NCBI RefSeq assembly: GCF_017303275.1
Contig: NZ_JAFKOJ010000002.1
Coordinates: 806,001 to 870,000, forward strand
Source of the DNA: Bacillus sp. NTK034
GTDB lineage: Bacteria; Bacillota; Bacilli; Bacillales; Cytobacillaceae
Length of the DNA stretch: 64,000 nt
Direction: 5' to 3'
A program made the position numbers and the translations under genes. Shown one piece after another: positions 19,239 through 28,543 of the stretch (its first letter is position 1; each line of letters starts with the position of its first letter). The notes under the pieces were generated by a model, which was not told the DNA's origin, ran no database searches, and was given only the letters and a program-made list of their open reading frames with translations.

Positions 19239-20108
19239 TTATCTAATTTTAACCGTCAGACTGCCGCACTGACTTTCAATTGCCTCTTCAAAAAGGTTCT
19301 GTAATTTATTTGTTAATGGACCAGGTCTGCCATTACCAACAGGCTTTCCTTCAATCTCTGTAATCGGAGTAATTTCAGCTGATGTACTGGACATAAAGAC
19401 TTCATCTGCGCCCAGCAGATCTGCTTTTGTAAAAGCAGATTCTTCAAGCGCTATTCCATTTTCCCTGCAGATCTCATTAATCTTACGCCGGGTAATGCCA
19501 TTTAGAATCAGATTTGTTGCAGGATGAGTATATAATGTCCCATCTTTTACGATTGCAATATTGGAGGAACTCCCTTCAGTCACGGTATCCCCTCGGTGCT
19601 GAATAGCTTCAAAGCAGCCTGATTGAGCTGCTTTTTGCTTCGCCATGATATTGCCAAGCAAATTCAAGCTCTTTATATCACAGCGCAGCCAGCGAATATC
19701 TTCAATCAAACTTGCCTTAACGCCATTTCTCATACTCTCAACAGGTCTTTTGTTTTCACGGGTATAGGCGGTAAGCACCGGTGCAACGTCTGCTCCAGGA
19801 TAAGCATGATTTCTTGGAGAAGTCCCCCTGGAAAATTGCATATATACTATTCCCAGTTCGAGATTATTCCTTTCGATCATCTCTGCAAGCATCTGTTTAA
19901 GCTGCCCTATAGAATAAGGGATATCGAGCTCTATTTTCCTTCCGCTCTCAAGCAGCCTTTCAAGGTGCTCATCTGCCGTAAACATTTTTCCGTTATAGAC
20001 GCGGATCACTTCATAGACGCCATCACCAAATTGATAGCCCCGGTCCTCGATATCCACTTTCGCTTCTGATCGTTCAATCAAGTCTCCGTTCAAAATAACA
20101 TATTCCAT
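19239..20108 (-). CDS. dat: D-amino acid aminotransferase
   Basis: Class IV PLP aminotransferase of 289 residues that interconverts D-alanine and D-glutamate, supplying D-amino acids for peptidoglycan. Features: YQFGDGVYE near residue 31, the PLP lysine in RCDIKSLNLLG near residue 145, EGSSSNIAI, and SSTSAEITPI near the end. These fit D-specific enzymes better than branched-chain aminotransferase. It lies 87 bases downstream of pepV on the same strand and may be cotranscribed with it, linking peptide turnover and D-amino acid supply. Confidence 0.92.
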   Translation of the reverse strand: MEYVILNGDLIERSEAKVDIEDRGYQFGDGVYEVIRVYNGKMFTADEHLERLLESGRKIELDIPYSIGQLKQMLAEMIERNNLELGIVYMQFSRGTSPRNHAYPGADVAPVLTAYTRENKRPVESMRNGVKASLIEDIRWLRCDIKSLNLLGNIMAKQKAAQSGCFEAIQHRGDTVTEGSSSNIAIVKDGTLYTHPATNLILNGITRRKINEICRENGIALEESAFTKADLLGADEVFMSSTSAEITPITEIEGKPVGNGRPGPLTNKLQNLFEEAIESQCGSLTVKIR

Positions 20109-20195
20109 TTCCCAGCCACTCCCTGTATATGTTTTTTTGTCTAATCTATTAGCTGTTTATGTAAAATCTTTCAGCCATCATATCAGGTTTCAGAG

Positions 20196-21614
20196 CTATT
20201 TCGCAAGTTCATAAATCGCCTGTGCATAAATAGCTGCAGCTTTTATTAAATCCTCAATAAACACATATTCATCTTTTTGATGTGCCACGTCTTCCCTGCC
20301 TGGGAAAAGCGGGCCAAATGCCACTCCAGACTTCAAGGAACGTGCATATGTGCCCCCGCCAATTGATAAGAGCTCTGCCTTTTCGCCAGTCTGCTGTTCA
20401 TACACTTTTTTCAGGGTCTGTATAAGAAAATCATCTTCTTTCACATGATGCGGCTTGGAATCAGTGAAATTCTCTAATCTGAAATGTTCGTCTTCAATCA
20501 ATGACTGAAGCTTATTTTTCGTATCATCCATATTGTTAGTGACAGGATAACGTACATTAAAGCCTAAACGGCCGCCATTTTCTTTTGTATATGAAAGTTT
20601 TCCTACATTAACGGTTAAATCTCCGGTAATCTCATCCGTACAGGCGATGCCAAGCTTTCTTCCTCTGGAATCATCACATAAGTATCGGGATACAAACTGA
20701 AAATATTGGCATGCCTTCCCATCCAGCTGAAGGGACGCCAGGAATGATGCCATCAGAATACCTGCATTTTTTCCATTATCAGGCTCCATCCCATGAGCCG
20801 AAACCCCCTGAAGCTCCAGAATCAGTTCGCCGTTATCTATGTAATACTTTCCTTCAAGCTCAGTCTTTTTCAGGAAATCAATATACCTTTGCACCACTTC
20901 AGTGTGTTCAAGATGGACTGCAAGACTGGCTCTTGCAAAATCAGGAACCATGTTATATCTTCTTCCTGACTGAAAATGCACGACCTCTGCCAATACTTCC
21001 CTGTCTGTTTCTTCGGTATGGCCAATTTGGACAAGATCAAAATCTGAGATGCCCTTTTCTGCATAGATGATTGGGAAATCTGCATCAGGTGCAAATCCCA
21101 TTGCTGGCATTTCTTCGTGTTTAAAATAATGCTCTACACAGCGCCAGTCACTTTCTTCATCTGTTCCAATAATCATTCGAACCCGTTTGCTTAAAGGCAG
21201 CTCTAATTCCTTTACAATTTTCATAGCATAATAAGCAGCCATCGTCGGGCCTTTGTCGTCGATCGCCCCTCTGGCAAAAATCTTTCCATCGCGGATTTCT
21301 GCACCAAATGGATCGCTAGTCCATCCATCTCCTTCAGGAACTACATCGACATGACAAAGTACACCAACAATTTCTTCACCCTCGCCAAATTCCAGGTGAC
21401 CAGCCAGGCTGCCGACATTTTTAGCAGTGAATCCATCCTTTTCTCCAAGTTCAAGCATGAAATCGAGCGCTTCCTTTACACCTTCACCAAGGGGCGCATC
21501 ATCTGCTGCATTCTCTTCATCCAGCAGACTTTTAATTCTCAAAAGTTTTTGAGTATCTTCAATTAAAGCGTCTTTTCTGTTATTAACCTCTTTTTGCCAT
21601 TCCAATATGTTCAT
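20196..21614 (-). CDS. pepV: Dipeptidase PepV (YtjP)
   Basis: M20-family zinc dipeptidase of 472 residues that hydrolyses dipeptides, including Xaa-His, in the cytoplasm. Metal-ligand motifs are GVLCHVDVVPEGDGW near residue 85, the RGAIDDKGP segment, and GTDEESDWRCVEHY. The lid and dimerization domain is in the middle, and GGGTYARSLKSGVAFGP is near the C-terminus. The start follows AAGGAGGCAGC. The length matches PepV and not the shorter DapE/ArgE relatives. Confidence 0.93.
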   Translation of the reverse strand: MNILEWQKEVNNRKDALIEDTQKLLRIKSLLDEENAADDAPLGEGVKEALDFMLELGEKDGFTAKNVGSLAGHLEFGEGEEIVGVLCHVDVVPEGDGWTSDPFGAEIRDGKIFARGAIDDKGPTMAAYYAMKIVKELELPLSKRVRMIIGTDEESDWRCVEHYFKHEEMPAMGFAPDADFPIIYAEKGISDFDLVQIGHTEETDREVLAEVVHFQSGRRYNMVPDFARASLAVHLEHTEVVQRYIDFLKKTELEGKYYIDNGELILELQGVSAHGMEPDNGKNAGILMASFLASLQLDGKACQYFQFVSRYLCDDSRGRKLGIACTDEITGDLTVNVGKLSYTKENGGRLGFNVRYPVTNNMDDTKNKLQSLIEDEHFRLENFTDSKPHHVKEDDFLIQTLKKVYEQQTGEKAELLSIGGGTYARSLKSGVAFGPLFPGREDVAHQKDEYVFIEDLIKAAAIYAQAIYELAK

Positions 21615-21715
21615 AAAGCTGCCTCCTTATCCTGATTTGAACTGTTATGATTTCCCCATTATAACCCAATTGCCTGCAATTTGCTTTTGGGACTGATAAT
21701 AGGAACATACTTTTA

Positions 21716-22894
21716 TTATGCACCAGGAATGCTGAACCTTGCCAAGATGATTGTCAAGACGCTTACAATCAGGCTTAAGATCAAAATGGCGAGGAAGAAA
21801 AAGGCTATGACCGTTCTATTTCTTGCGGTGAAATAGAAATCTTTTTCACTATATTTTTTCGTAAAAGGATGGGACATAATGGCTTTATCCCAGGTGATGG
21901 AAAGCCATGTATACATTAAGAAAAGGAAGACGCCCGACACAATAACTTTTATCCATAGTGGCGGAATGGAAATAATCCCCGCTGCGCTTACAGAAATGAT
22001 TTGAAAATAACTGAAAATATATGAGGGATTCCGTATGAAAATCTTAATAAATAATTCTATCAGTCCCGTAATGGGTGTTCTCTTTTTAAAGATCCGTCTG
22101 GAGTTTCTGAATAATAGAGGTTTTGTCCTCATTGAAATAGCAGGCTTTTCTATTTCTGGAGCCATCATAAATATCCATTTGATATACTTTGTTTTTTCCT
22201 CCTGCTCCAGCATAATTTCAAAGTCTAACGCCGATATCTTTTTCAGCATCCGGGAGACTCTCATTAGGGTACCGGAAAGCAGCACTGCCGAAATCATATA
22301 AACCGGTAAGACTGCACCGAAATTCCACAGTGAATAGACGAGCTGGCTGAACCAGCTTAATAATACAAACAGCAGAAAGCAAATTACATATCTTTTAAAC
22401 TTCCCTTCAATCCTTTTCAGATAATAGGAAATTGTCATAATAACCCATTTCATAGGAATGAAAAAAATCAGCAGGGCAATGATTTGACTCCATTGCAAAA
22501 AATAACTGTTCTTTAGAAAGGGAAGAAGAAGAGCTATCATCGCGCCTGTACTGATTGCCTGAAAGAGTAGTGAATAGCCAAATCCCCATTTTCTCATTCC
22601 CAAATAGAGGCTCTTGTTCTTCACCAGAAATACTTTATCAGCCTCTTGTATAAAAGGGCGAAAGTTTCCCAGCCATGAAAAAATATAAAGCAGGAAGAAA
22701 AGGATAAATATTGGCAAGTCGGCAATCCATTCCGGCGCTTCTAACCACCAGGAGCGATATATCATTCCAAAAATGACAGCACCGGGAACAACGAGATAAA
22801 CCATGATGGTCCAATCTGCAATGGAACGGAAAATACCAAACTGATACTTCCAGCTATTGATTAACCTTCCAAGAAAGAGCGAACTACTTCTCAT
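21716..22894 (-). CDS. ythQ: ABC exporter membrane subunit, EcsB-like (YthQ)
   Basis: Integral membrane protein of about 392 residues with eight or more hydrophobic segments, of the EcsB family of ABC permeases. It pairs with the adjacent ATPase YthP, whose 3' end it overlaps by 11 bases. The longest frame begins at 22930. The ATG at 22894 is preferred because GCAGAGGG lies about eight bases before it; an in-frame ATG at 22900 is almost as good. In B. subtilis EcsAB affects secretion and intramembrane proteolysis, and ythPQ is a paralogue of unknown substrate. Confidence 0.82.
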   Translation of the reverse strand: MRSSSLFLGRLINSWKYQFGIFRSIADWTIMVYLVVPGAVIFGMIYRSWWLEAPEWIADLPIFILFFLLYIFSWLGNFRPFIQEADKVFLVKNKSLYLGMRKWGFGYSLLFQAISTGAMIALLLPFLKNSYFLQWSQIIALLIFFIPMKWVIMTISYYLKRIEGKFKRYVICFLLFVLLSWFSQLVYSLWNFGAVLPVYMISAVLLSGTLMRVSRMLKKISALDFEIMLEQEEKTKYIKWIFMMAPEIEKPAISMRTKPLLFRNSRRIFKKRTPITGLIELFIKIFIRNPSYIFSYFQIISVSAAGIISIPPLWIKVIVSGVFLFLMYTWLSITWDKAIMSHPFTKKYSEKDFYFTARNRTVIAFFFLAILILSLIVSVLTIILARFSIPGA

Positions 22895-23600
22895 TGTCAT
22901 TTCCCTCTGCAATCTGATGAAAGCAATCATAAAGCGAACCAGTCAAAAGACCGCATTGCTGCCTGATATCGTCTAATGAGCCGGATGCTTTCAACTGGCC
23001 ATCATGCACTATTAGAAAGCGGCCGCATACTTTCTCAGCAGTATCCAGAACATGCGTGGACATTAGAATGCCTGCACCCCTTTGCCTCTCTCTTTCAATT
23101 GATTCCAGAAACAGTTTCATAGCATTAGGATCCAGCCCAATAAACGGTTCATCAATAATATAGACATCCGGCTTGGCAAGCATCGCGAGAATCAGCATGG
23201 CCTTTTGCTGCATACCCTTTGAATATGTGCCGGGAAATCTATGAGCGTGTTTAGACAGATTGTACTCCTTCAAAAGCTCTGCCGCTCTCTTCTTATACCG
23301 GATTTCCGGCAGTCCCTCTACGGCAGCTGTAAAATCCAAGTGTTCCCACAATGTCAGCTCATCATAAAAAATGGGGCGTTCAGGTATATAGGAATACTTA
23401 ACTCCCTGCTTAAATTCCACTGTCCCCTTTTTATGTTCCAATAATCCAAGGAGTGTTTTAATCGTTGTGCTTTTTCCTGCTCCGTTAGGACCTATTAGCC
23501 CTATCAATTCCCCTGCTTTTAAAGCAAAATTAATATTATGTATGATCGGTTTTCCATTTTCATAGCCTGCTGATGCAATATCGGCGTTTAATAAGTTCAT
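22884..23600 (-). CDS. ythP: ABC transporter ATPase, EcsA-like (YthP)
   Basis: A 238-residue nucleotide-binding subunit. Walker A GPNGAGKST is near residue 37, the signature segment is FPGTYSKGMQQKAML, and Walker B is VYIIDEPFIGLD; the H-loop is STHVLD. The signature YSKGMQQK deviates from LSGGQ, as in EcsA-type exporters. Together with the overlapping ythQ it should form an exporter at the membrane. The start follows AGGAGAGTAA. Upstream, a terminator separates it from the M48-ankyrin gene. Confidence 0.9.
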   Translation of the reverse strand: MNLLNADIASAGYENGKPIIHNINFALKAGELIGLIGPNGAGKSTTIKTLLGLLEHKKGTVEFKQGVKYSYIPERPIFYDELTLWEHLDFTAAVEGLPEIRYKKRAAELLKEYNLSKHAHRFPGTYSKGMQQKAMLILAMLAKPDVYIIDEPFIGLDPNAMKLFLESIERERQRGAGILMSTHVLDTAEKVCGRFLIVHDGQLKASGSLDDIRQQCGLLTGSLYDCFHQIAEGNDNEK

Positions 23601-23677
23601 TTACTCTCCTCCTGACTATACATACGGATATAATTGGAAAAGGTTTGCTCTTTTTCATATTTTCTTTAAGACCTTAA

Positions 23678-23706
23678 TAAAACTGCCCCTACAAAGGGGC
23701 AGTTTC
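23678..23706 (-). terminator. Terminator of the M48-ankyrin gene
   Basis: AACTGCCCCT and AGGGGCAGTT form a 10-bp stem right after the gene. It is followed on the minus strand by TTATTAAGG. Confidence 0.75.
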
Positions 23707-23707
23707 A

Positions 23708-24982
23708 TTAGGGCTGGAGGATATCCATTAATTCTGTATTTTCAAAGTCTGCAGCGTAATCATAGGCTGTATAGCCATCCGCATCTTTCACAGCGGGATC
23801 TGCACCATATTCCAGAAGAAGCATAGCCATTTCACTATCCTCATTAAAAACTGCACTCATTAAAGGGGTGGTTTGATAATTATCTGCCGTATTAGGCTGT
23901 GCGCCATTTTCCAGCAGAAGGGCAGCGCTGTCATACTGGCCATAAGAAACAGCCCAGTGTAAGGCAGTAGTGCCATCTGCATCCATTTCCTCCATATCAG
24001 CTCCATCAGCCAGTAAAGTGCGGATCATTTCAGTATCATTTTCACTCGCCGCATTCATTAGAGCGGTAGCCCCTTCAATGCCCATAACCGTTTCAGTCCA
24101 CAAATCCATCTTTTCAAGTGATTTAAAGCCAACCCAAAGTCCGCCGGAAAGAATAGTCAGCGTTAGGACTGATGCTGCTAACCCCAGCCATATCCTGCCC
24201 TTTGTTTCTTTTAACTCAACTGCAGATTCTTCAGCAAAAACTTTTGATAAAGCATAAATTCTTTTTGGCAGGTGAGGATGGGTGGAAAGTTTTTCATTCA
24301 GCCAGACAAAAAATCCGGTTTCCGTTTGGAGCTGCTCCATGTATGCCTGCTTATTGACCTTAGGATAAAGTTCTTTTCCAATGGCAAGCATAGTCAGGGC
24401 ATCTCTTGATGCTTCAAACGACTTTATATAAAAGGCAGCATAACGGTCACAAGTATACTCGCATGCTCTTAAGTACGCATTCCCGAGGAATGGAACCCAC
24501 ATAGCAGGAAGCAGAAGAAGGCTTATGATAACATGCTTTCTTTTTAAATGAGCAAACTCATGGGCCAGAACGAACAGCACTTCCTTTTCAGCTCCCCGAG
24601 CAGTCAACTCAAAAATACCAGAATATAACACAACCATATTTCTTCTGAAAAACCTGGTTGCAAAGGCATTTAAGACTCCTTCAGACTCAATCACATATAT
24701 ATCCGGCAGATCTCGCAGACCCATTTCATTGGCAGTTAGTACTGCTTTTTCATAAATCTCCGGAAATTGTTTCTCACTTATTCTTACTCCGTTTCTTCTG
24801 ATCCCGCCCATCATAATCCCATGGAACAGAAGAGATACAAGGATTAAGCCCAAAATAATCACAATCCCAATAATAGAGAATGCGAGAAAAATATAAGACA
24901 AAATACTAAATAAAGCAACAAACGCAAAATAAATGTTTTCCTTCGGGTATACCAGGCGATCTCTCAGCGAGTGAGCTTCCAT
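23708..24982 (-). CDS. M48 metalloprotease fused to ankyrin repeats, membrane-bound
   Basis: A 424-residue protein in two parts. Residues 18-58 are a hydrophobic hairpin, followed by an M48 (Ste24/HtpX-type) zinc protease domain with HEFAH at 141-145 and a likely third ligand Glu175 in ACEYTCDRY. Another membrane segment lies at 266-286. Residues ~301-424 hold about four ankyrin repeats (DGTTALHWAVSYGQ, YQTTPLMSAVFN, DGYTAYDYA). Ankyrin repeats bind proteins, so they may present substrates or adaptors; if topology follows HtpX, they lie across the membrane from the active site. It is monocistronic, between ythP and ytzE. The domains are clear; the function is inferred. Confidence 0.85.
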   Translation of the reverse strand: MEAHSLRDRLVYPKENIYFAFVALFSILSYIFLAFSIIGIVIILGLILVSLLFHGIMMGGIRRNGVRISEKQFPEIYEKAVLTANEMGLRDLPDIYVIESEGVLNAFATRFFRRNMVVLYSGIFELTARGAEKEVLFVLAHEFAHLKRKHVIISLLLLPAMWVPFLGNAYLRACEYTCDRYAAFYIKSFEASRDALTMLAIGKELYPKVNKQAYMEQLQTETGFFVWLNEKLSTHPHLPKRIYALSKVFAEESAVELKETKGRIWLGLAASVLTLTILSGGLWVGFKSLEKMDLWTETVMGIEGATALMNAASENDTEMIRTLLADGADMEEMDADGTTALHWAVSYGQYDSAALLLENGAQPNTADNYQTTPLMSAVFNEDSEMAMLLLEYGADPAVKDADGYTAYDYAADFENTELMDILQP

Positions 24983-25440
24983 AACACTTTCTTCCTTTCA
25001 ATCTCTTTTAAATATACCAATTGATTATAATCAAAAAACAAATTTTAGGATATAGAAACTTCCCTGAATGATTATTTGAATTTTCAGTACATATTACAAG
25101 CCCCTTCTGCCATAAGTTATAGTAATAGTCCCTTTTCCCATCGAGGTTTAATCGCAAATAATTAGGGAATTGAACATACATTAAAAAGGAGGGGAATGTA
25201 AAGACTAAAACAGAAGCAGCATTATAAATTTTTTGTAAAATTGTATTCTTAAAGTAGAAATAATCAGATAATAGCGTTACAATATAGTCAGAGGTATGAC
25301 ATCTTGACTAAAATAACCAGAATACAAAGGGGTTGTCTGGGGAAAAGAAAACTACATACGATTGAAGGAAAATCCTTCAATGTAGCTGTCGGTTGCAGGA
25401 AATTGCCATGGGGTTTGAAAAAAGGATAGGGAGTGGTTTT
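24983..25440. other. Long leader between the M48-ankyrin gene and ytzE
   Basis: No ordinary gene is seen. It contains a strong ribosome-binding-like AAGGAGGGG followed by ATG TAA (25187-25201) and a hairpin at 25352-25385, both upstream of ytzE. Confidence 0.4.
25352..25385 (+). other. Hairpin in the ytzE leader
   Basis: ATTGAAGGA and TCCTTCAAT form a perfect 9-bp stem around AAA. CTACAT on the left and GTAG on the right extend it across a three-base bulge. No T-tract follows, so it is not a terminator. Confidence 0.5.
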
Positions 25441-25662
25441 TTGAAACCTTCAACTAACCGGATGTTAAACCGTGTAAAATCCGTCTACATGTTTATTAGT
25501 AAGCGCGGAACTGTAACAACTCAGGAGCTTGTAGAGGAATTTGGTATTACTCCTCGCACCATACAAAGAGATTTAAATGTCCTCGCCTACAATGACTTGG
25601 TTAAGAGTCCGAGCAGAGGCAAATGGACCATTACTCAAAAGAAAGTAAAGATGTCATCTTAA
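25441..25662 (+). CDS. ytzE: DeoR-type HTH regulator YtzE
   Basis: A 73-residue protein that is almost entirely one winged helix-turn-helix of the DeoR N-terminal type: VTTQELVEEFGITPRTIQRD is the recognition region. It has no ligand-binding domain, so it is a stand-alone DNA-binding protein. The longest frame starts at 25393. The start is placed at TTG 25441 (MKPSTNRML) because the family begins this way and GGGAG lies just before it. Regulatory targets are unknown. It is followed by a terminator shared with the convergent ytzG. Confidence 0.85.
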   Translation: MKPSTNRMLNRVKSVYMFISKRGTVTTQELVEEFGITPRTIQRDLNVLAYNDLVKSPSRGKWTITQKKVKMSS

Positions 25663-25692
25663 CACTCAAAGCATAATCAACCTAATAAAAAT

Positions 25693-25726
25693 AAAAAATC
25701 GCCCTGCTGTCAGGGCGATTTTTCCG
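25693..25726. terminator. Bidirectional terminator between ytzE and ytzG
   Basis: AAAAATCGCCCTG and CAGGGCGATTTTT pair symmetrically. Confidence 0.88.
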
Positions 25727-25728
25727 TC

Positions 25729-26448
25729 TCATCTCATTTCATAATTCATCAGCTTATCAAGCTCTTCATCAGTCAATTCCCGATATTCACCCAATTCCAA
25801 TGTTTCATCCAGCTCGAGCGGGCCCATTGAGAGTCTTTTTAAATAGATGACTCTTTTGCCCACTGCCTCAAACATTCTTTTCACCTGATGAAACTTTCCC
25901 TCTGTGATAGTTAACTCAATATCGGATGTTATGCCGGATTTAAGAATCTCAAGCTCACCAGGCTTAGTTTCATAGCCGTCATCCAATATAACCCCTTTTT
26001 TAAATGCGGCAATATCATCTGCTGTGACTTCACTGTCTATGACTGCAAAATAGGTTTTAGGAACATGCTTCTTTGGAGAAAGCAGCCGATGTGCCAGCTG
26101 GCCGTCATTGGTCAGCAGCAAAAGCCCTTCTGTATCCTTATCCAGGCGCCCTACTGGAAAAGGAGAAAAAACAAGGTCTTCCATTTCGAGCAGGTCCACC
26201 ACGGTTTCAAATTGAGAGTCTTCCGTTGCGGAAATGACGCCTGGCGGTTTGTTCATCATCAAATAAATGAATTCCTTATATTCAACCTTTTCCCCATTAA
26301 TGATGACAGCATCCTGTTCAGGATTGACCTGGTGCTTGGGATCCTTTACTTTTACATCATTTACGGTTACAGCTCCATCCTTTAAAAGCTTTTTAACATC
26401 CTTACGGCTGCCGTAGCCCAGATTGGCCAGCATTTTGTCAATTCTCAT
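25729..26448 (-). CDS. ytzG: RsuA-family 16S rRNA pseudouridine synthase
   Basis: A 239-residue pseudouridine synthase with an N-terminal S4 RNA-binding domain (MRIDKMLANLGYGSRKDVKKL) and a catalytic domain holding the active Asp in GRLDKDTEGLLLLTNDG near residue 103. KRLSMGPLELDE is in the C-terminal part. Enzymes of this type convert a uridine of 16S rRNA to pseudouridine. The start follows GGAGGGGCAGCC. It lies 92 bases after murJ, with the murJ terminator between, so it is probably separately transcribed. Confidence 0.92.
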   Translation of the reverse strand: MRIDKMLANLGYGSRKDVKKLLKDGAVTVNDVKVKDPKHQVNPEQDAVIINGEKVEYKEFIYLMMNKPPGVISATEDSQFETVVDLLEMEDLVFSPFPVGRLDKDTEGLLLLTNDGQLAHRLLSPKKHVPKTYFAVIDSEVTADDIAAFKKGVILDDGYETKPGELEILKSGITSDIELTITEGKFHQVKRMFEAVGKRVIYLKRLSMGPLELDETLELGEYRELTDEELDKLMNYEMR

Positions 26449-26507
26449 GGCTGCCCCTCCTCCAATATAATTTTGAGTAAGCGAAAGGCTTTAACATACC
26501 TCCGCTT

Positions 26508-26536
26508 TAAAAAGGCCCCCATCAAGGAGACCTTCT
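26508..26536 (-). terminator. Terminator of murJ
   Basis: Minus strand: AAGGTCTCC, a five-base loop, GGGGGCCTT with G-T pairs, then TTTAAAG. Confidence 0.55.
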
Positions 26537-26540
26537 ATTT

Positions 26541-28157
26541 TTATGACTTCAATCTTAATTTCTTAAGCATTCTATCGACTCTTGATCCGAACAGGAGATA
26601 GATTAATTTTGTTCTGAAGCTTAGGTAAAAATAGACTCCCGCTCCTGCTGCTGCGCAGGTAATGACAATGATGATAGCCTGGAAATTGGATTCCGGCGAT
26701 AAGAAGGCAGTTGTGATTTTATAAACCACGCCTGCAGCAATGTACATGCATGCAGTAAATAATACAATCAATATTCCTCTTCTTAAGACAAGCTTGAAAG
26801 GATATTTTGCAAATGTTTTAATTACGAAAAGGTTAATTAAAATAGCTGCGATATAGCCAAGAGCGGTTGCAAATACTGCTCCCTGTGTTTCGAACAGTTT
26901 TATGAGCGGAATATTCAGTGACAGCTTTACAAGCAGGCCAGTCAGCAAACTTAAGATTGTAAAACGCTGTTCATTGATTCCCTGCAGAATGGCTGCAGTT
27001 ACCGAATAATAAGCAAAGAGAATCGCCACTGGCGCATAAGTTCTTAACACTTCAGTACCAAGATCTTTATGTTCATAAAACAGGGTGAAAACCGGCTCGG
27101 CAAGCAGGGACAATCCTGCCACGGCAGGAAGAGTCAGAAAGAGAAGCACCTGGAAAGTCTGGTTAAGCTGGCGGTTTAAATCTGACCTGTCTTCTTCCAT
27201 AAATGCTTTCGTCACACTTGGCACAAGCGTCAGCGAGAAAGCTGTGGCAAGCGAGACGGGAATGATGACCAGCTTATGCGTCTCAAAGTTCAGGACAGAA
27301 AAGGCTGCTACTGCATTTTTCGATTCACCGATGGCATCCATCGCCCTGGTAAATGTAATCTGATCGATAAACTGAAAGAGAGGATTCGCGAGACCAACAA
27401 ATACAAACGGTGCTGCATAAAGAATGATTTCTTTATAAATTTCCTTTAAGGAAATGTCAACGGTCCCTTTATCTTCCTCAAGCATTTTATCCAAATGCGG
27501 CTTGCGTTTATACCAATACCAGAATAATACCCCGAGGCTTCCGAGGCCGCCAATAAAGGCAGCAAAGGTGGCGACACTGATCGCTGTGGTCAGCGATCCC
27601 TCCATAACATTTAAAACAACATAAGCACCTGCTAGAACAAACAGGATGCGGACAATCTGCTCCACAACCTGTGAAACAGCAGTAGGACCCATCGACTGAT
27701 GTCCCTGAAAGAACCCCCTTATCAAACTCATGAACGGAATTATAATCAGGGCAAATGATACAGCTCTGATTACAGTTGTAACATCTTCAACACTAACCTC
27801 AACGTCTTTCCCTGCCAGCGTCATTTCGGCAACCGCCGGTGCAAGGAAGAAGAGTATCAGGAATGAAATGATTCCGCTTGCCGTCATGACTGCCAAACCT
27901 GATTTGAACAGCTTTCTTCCGACCGCATATTCCTCTATTGCATTATATTTAGAGATAAATTTTGAAACAGCAAGCGGAACCCCAGCTGTTGCAACACTAA
28001 TAAAGATTGTATAAGGTGTATACGAAAAGGAATAAAGGGCTGTCCCTTCCTTCCCGACAATTTGGTAAAAAGGAATAACATAAAACAAACCAAGAACCTT
28101 CGAGATAATTGTGCCAAGCGTAAGGATGAAGGTTCCCTTTAAGAGCTTAGATGACAT
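26541..28157 (-). CDS. murJ: Lipid II flippase MurJ (YtgP)
   Basis: A 538-residue polytopic membrane protein of the MOP/MATE superfamily (polysaccharide biosynthesis C type), with about 14 transmembrane helices. B. subtilis YtgP is reported to be a MurJ that flips lipid II outward for peptidoglycan synthesis. The N-terminus KGTFILTLGTIISKVLGLFY and the RGFFQGHQSMGPTAVSQ segment fit this family. SpoVB is a paralogue with the same fold; assignment to YtgP rests on position next to ytzG and ytfP. The start follows AAGGAAGGG. A copy of the dispersed repeat lies just upstream. Confidence 0.88.
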   Translation of the reverse strand: MSSKLLKGTFILTLGTIISKVLGLFYVIPFYQIVGKEGTALYSFSYTPYTIFISVATAGVPLAVSKFISKYNAIEEYAVGRKLFKSGLAVMTASGIISFLILFFLAPAVAEMTLAGKDVEVSVEDVTTVIRAVSFALIIIPFMSLIRGFFQGHQSMGPTAVSQVVEQIVRILFVLAGAYVVLNVMEGSLTTAISVATFAAFIGGLGSLGVLFWYWYKRKPHLDKMLEEDKGTVDISLKEIYKEIILYAAPFVFVGLANPLFQFIDQITFTRAMDAIGESKNAVAAFSVLNFETHKLVIIPVSLATAFSLTLVPSVTKAFMEEDRSDLNRQLNQTFQVLLFLTLPAVAGLSLLAEPVFTLFYEHKDLGTEVLRTYAPVAILFAYYSVTAAILQGINEQRFTILSLLTGLLVKLSLNIPLIKLFETQGAVFATALGYIAAILINLFVIKTFAKYPFKLVLRRGILIVLFTACMYIAAGVVYKITTAFLSPESNFQAIIIVITCAAAGAGVYFYLSFRTKLIYLLFGSRVDRMLKKLRLKS

Positions 28158-28179
28158 ATAATCCCTTCCTTTATGAAAT

Positions 28180-28303
28180 GCGGAAGCGCCTTGACCACCC
28201 CCGACACCTCGAGGGGGTAGGCGCTCCTCCTAAAAGCTAGCGCTTTTAGTCGTGCGATGATAAAGCTGTCGAAGCGTTCCTTGTGGAGCTAGACAGTTAT
28301 CGA
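28180..28303 (+). repeat. Dispersed intergenic repeat, copy 2 (full length)
   Basis: Starts GCGGAAGCGCCTTGACCACC, contains the CTCGAGGGGGTAGGC block, an inner palindrome CTAAAAGC/GCTTTTAG, and ends GGAGCTAGACAGTTATC. About 80 bases match the inverted copy at 47529-47610 closely. It lies upstream of murJ. Confidence 0.8.
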
Positions 28304-28543
28304 CTTTCAAATCGTTCTTTCTTATTTAAAAAACTGCAGCATGCAAACTATAACAGTATATGAATGCCCAAGCTAAGTTCGTCATTTTTCTATCTTTTTA
28401 GACACACTATTTGTAGTGTACTCTTCTTACTGAAGAAATTCCACTTGCAATACCGCATAATGGGGCATTATTTTTAGAAATAGGATATTTGATTTATAAT
28501 GGAGCTATTGCTTTTTTAGCTAATAAGATAAGTTGGTGAAAAC

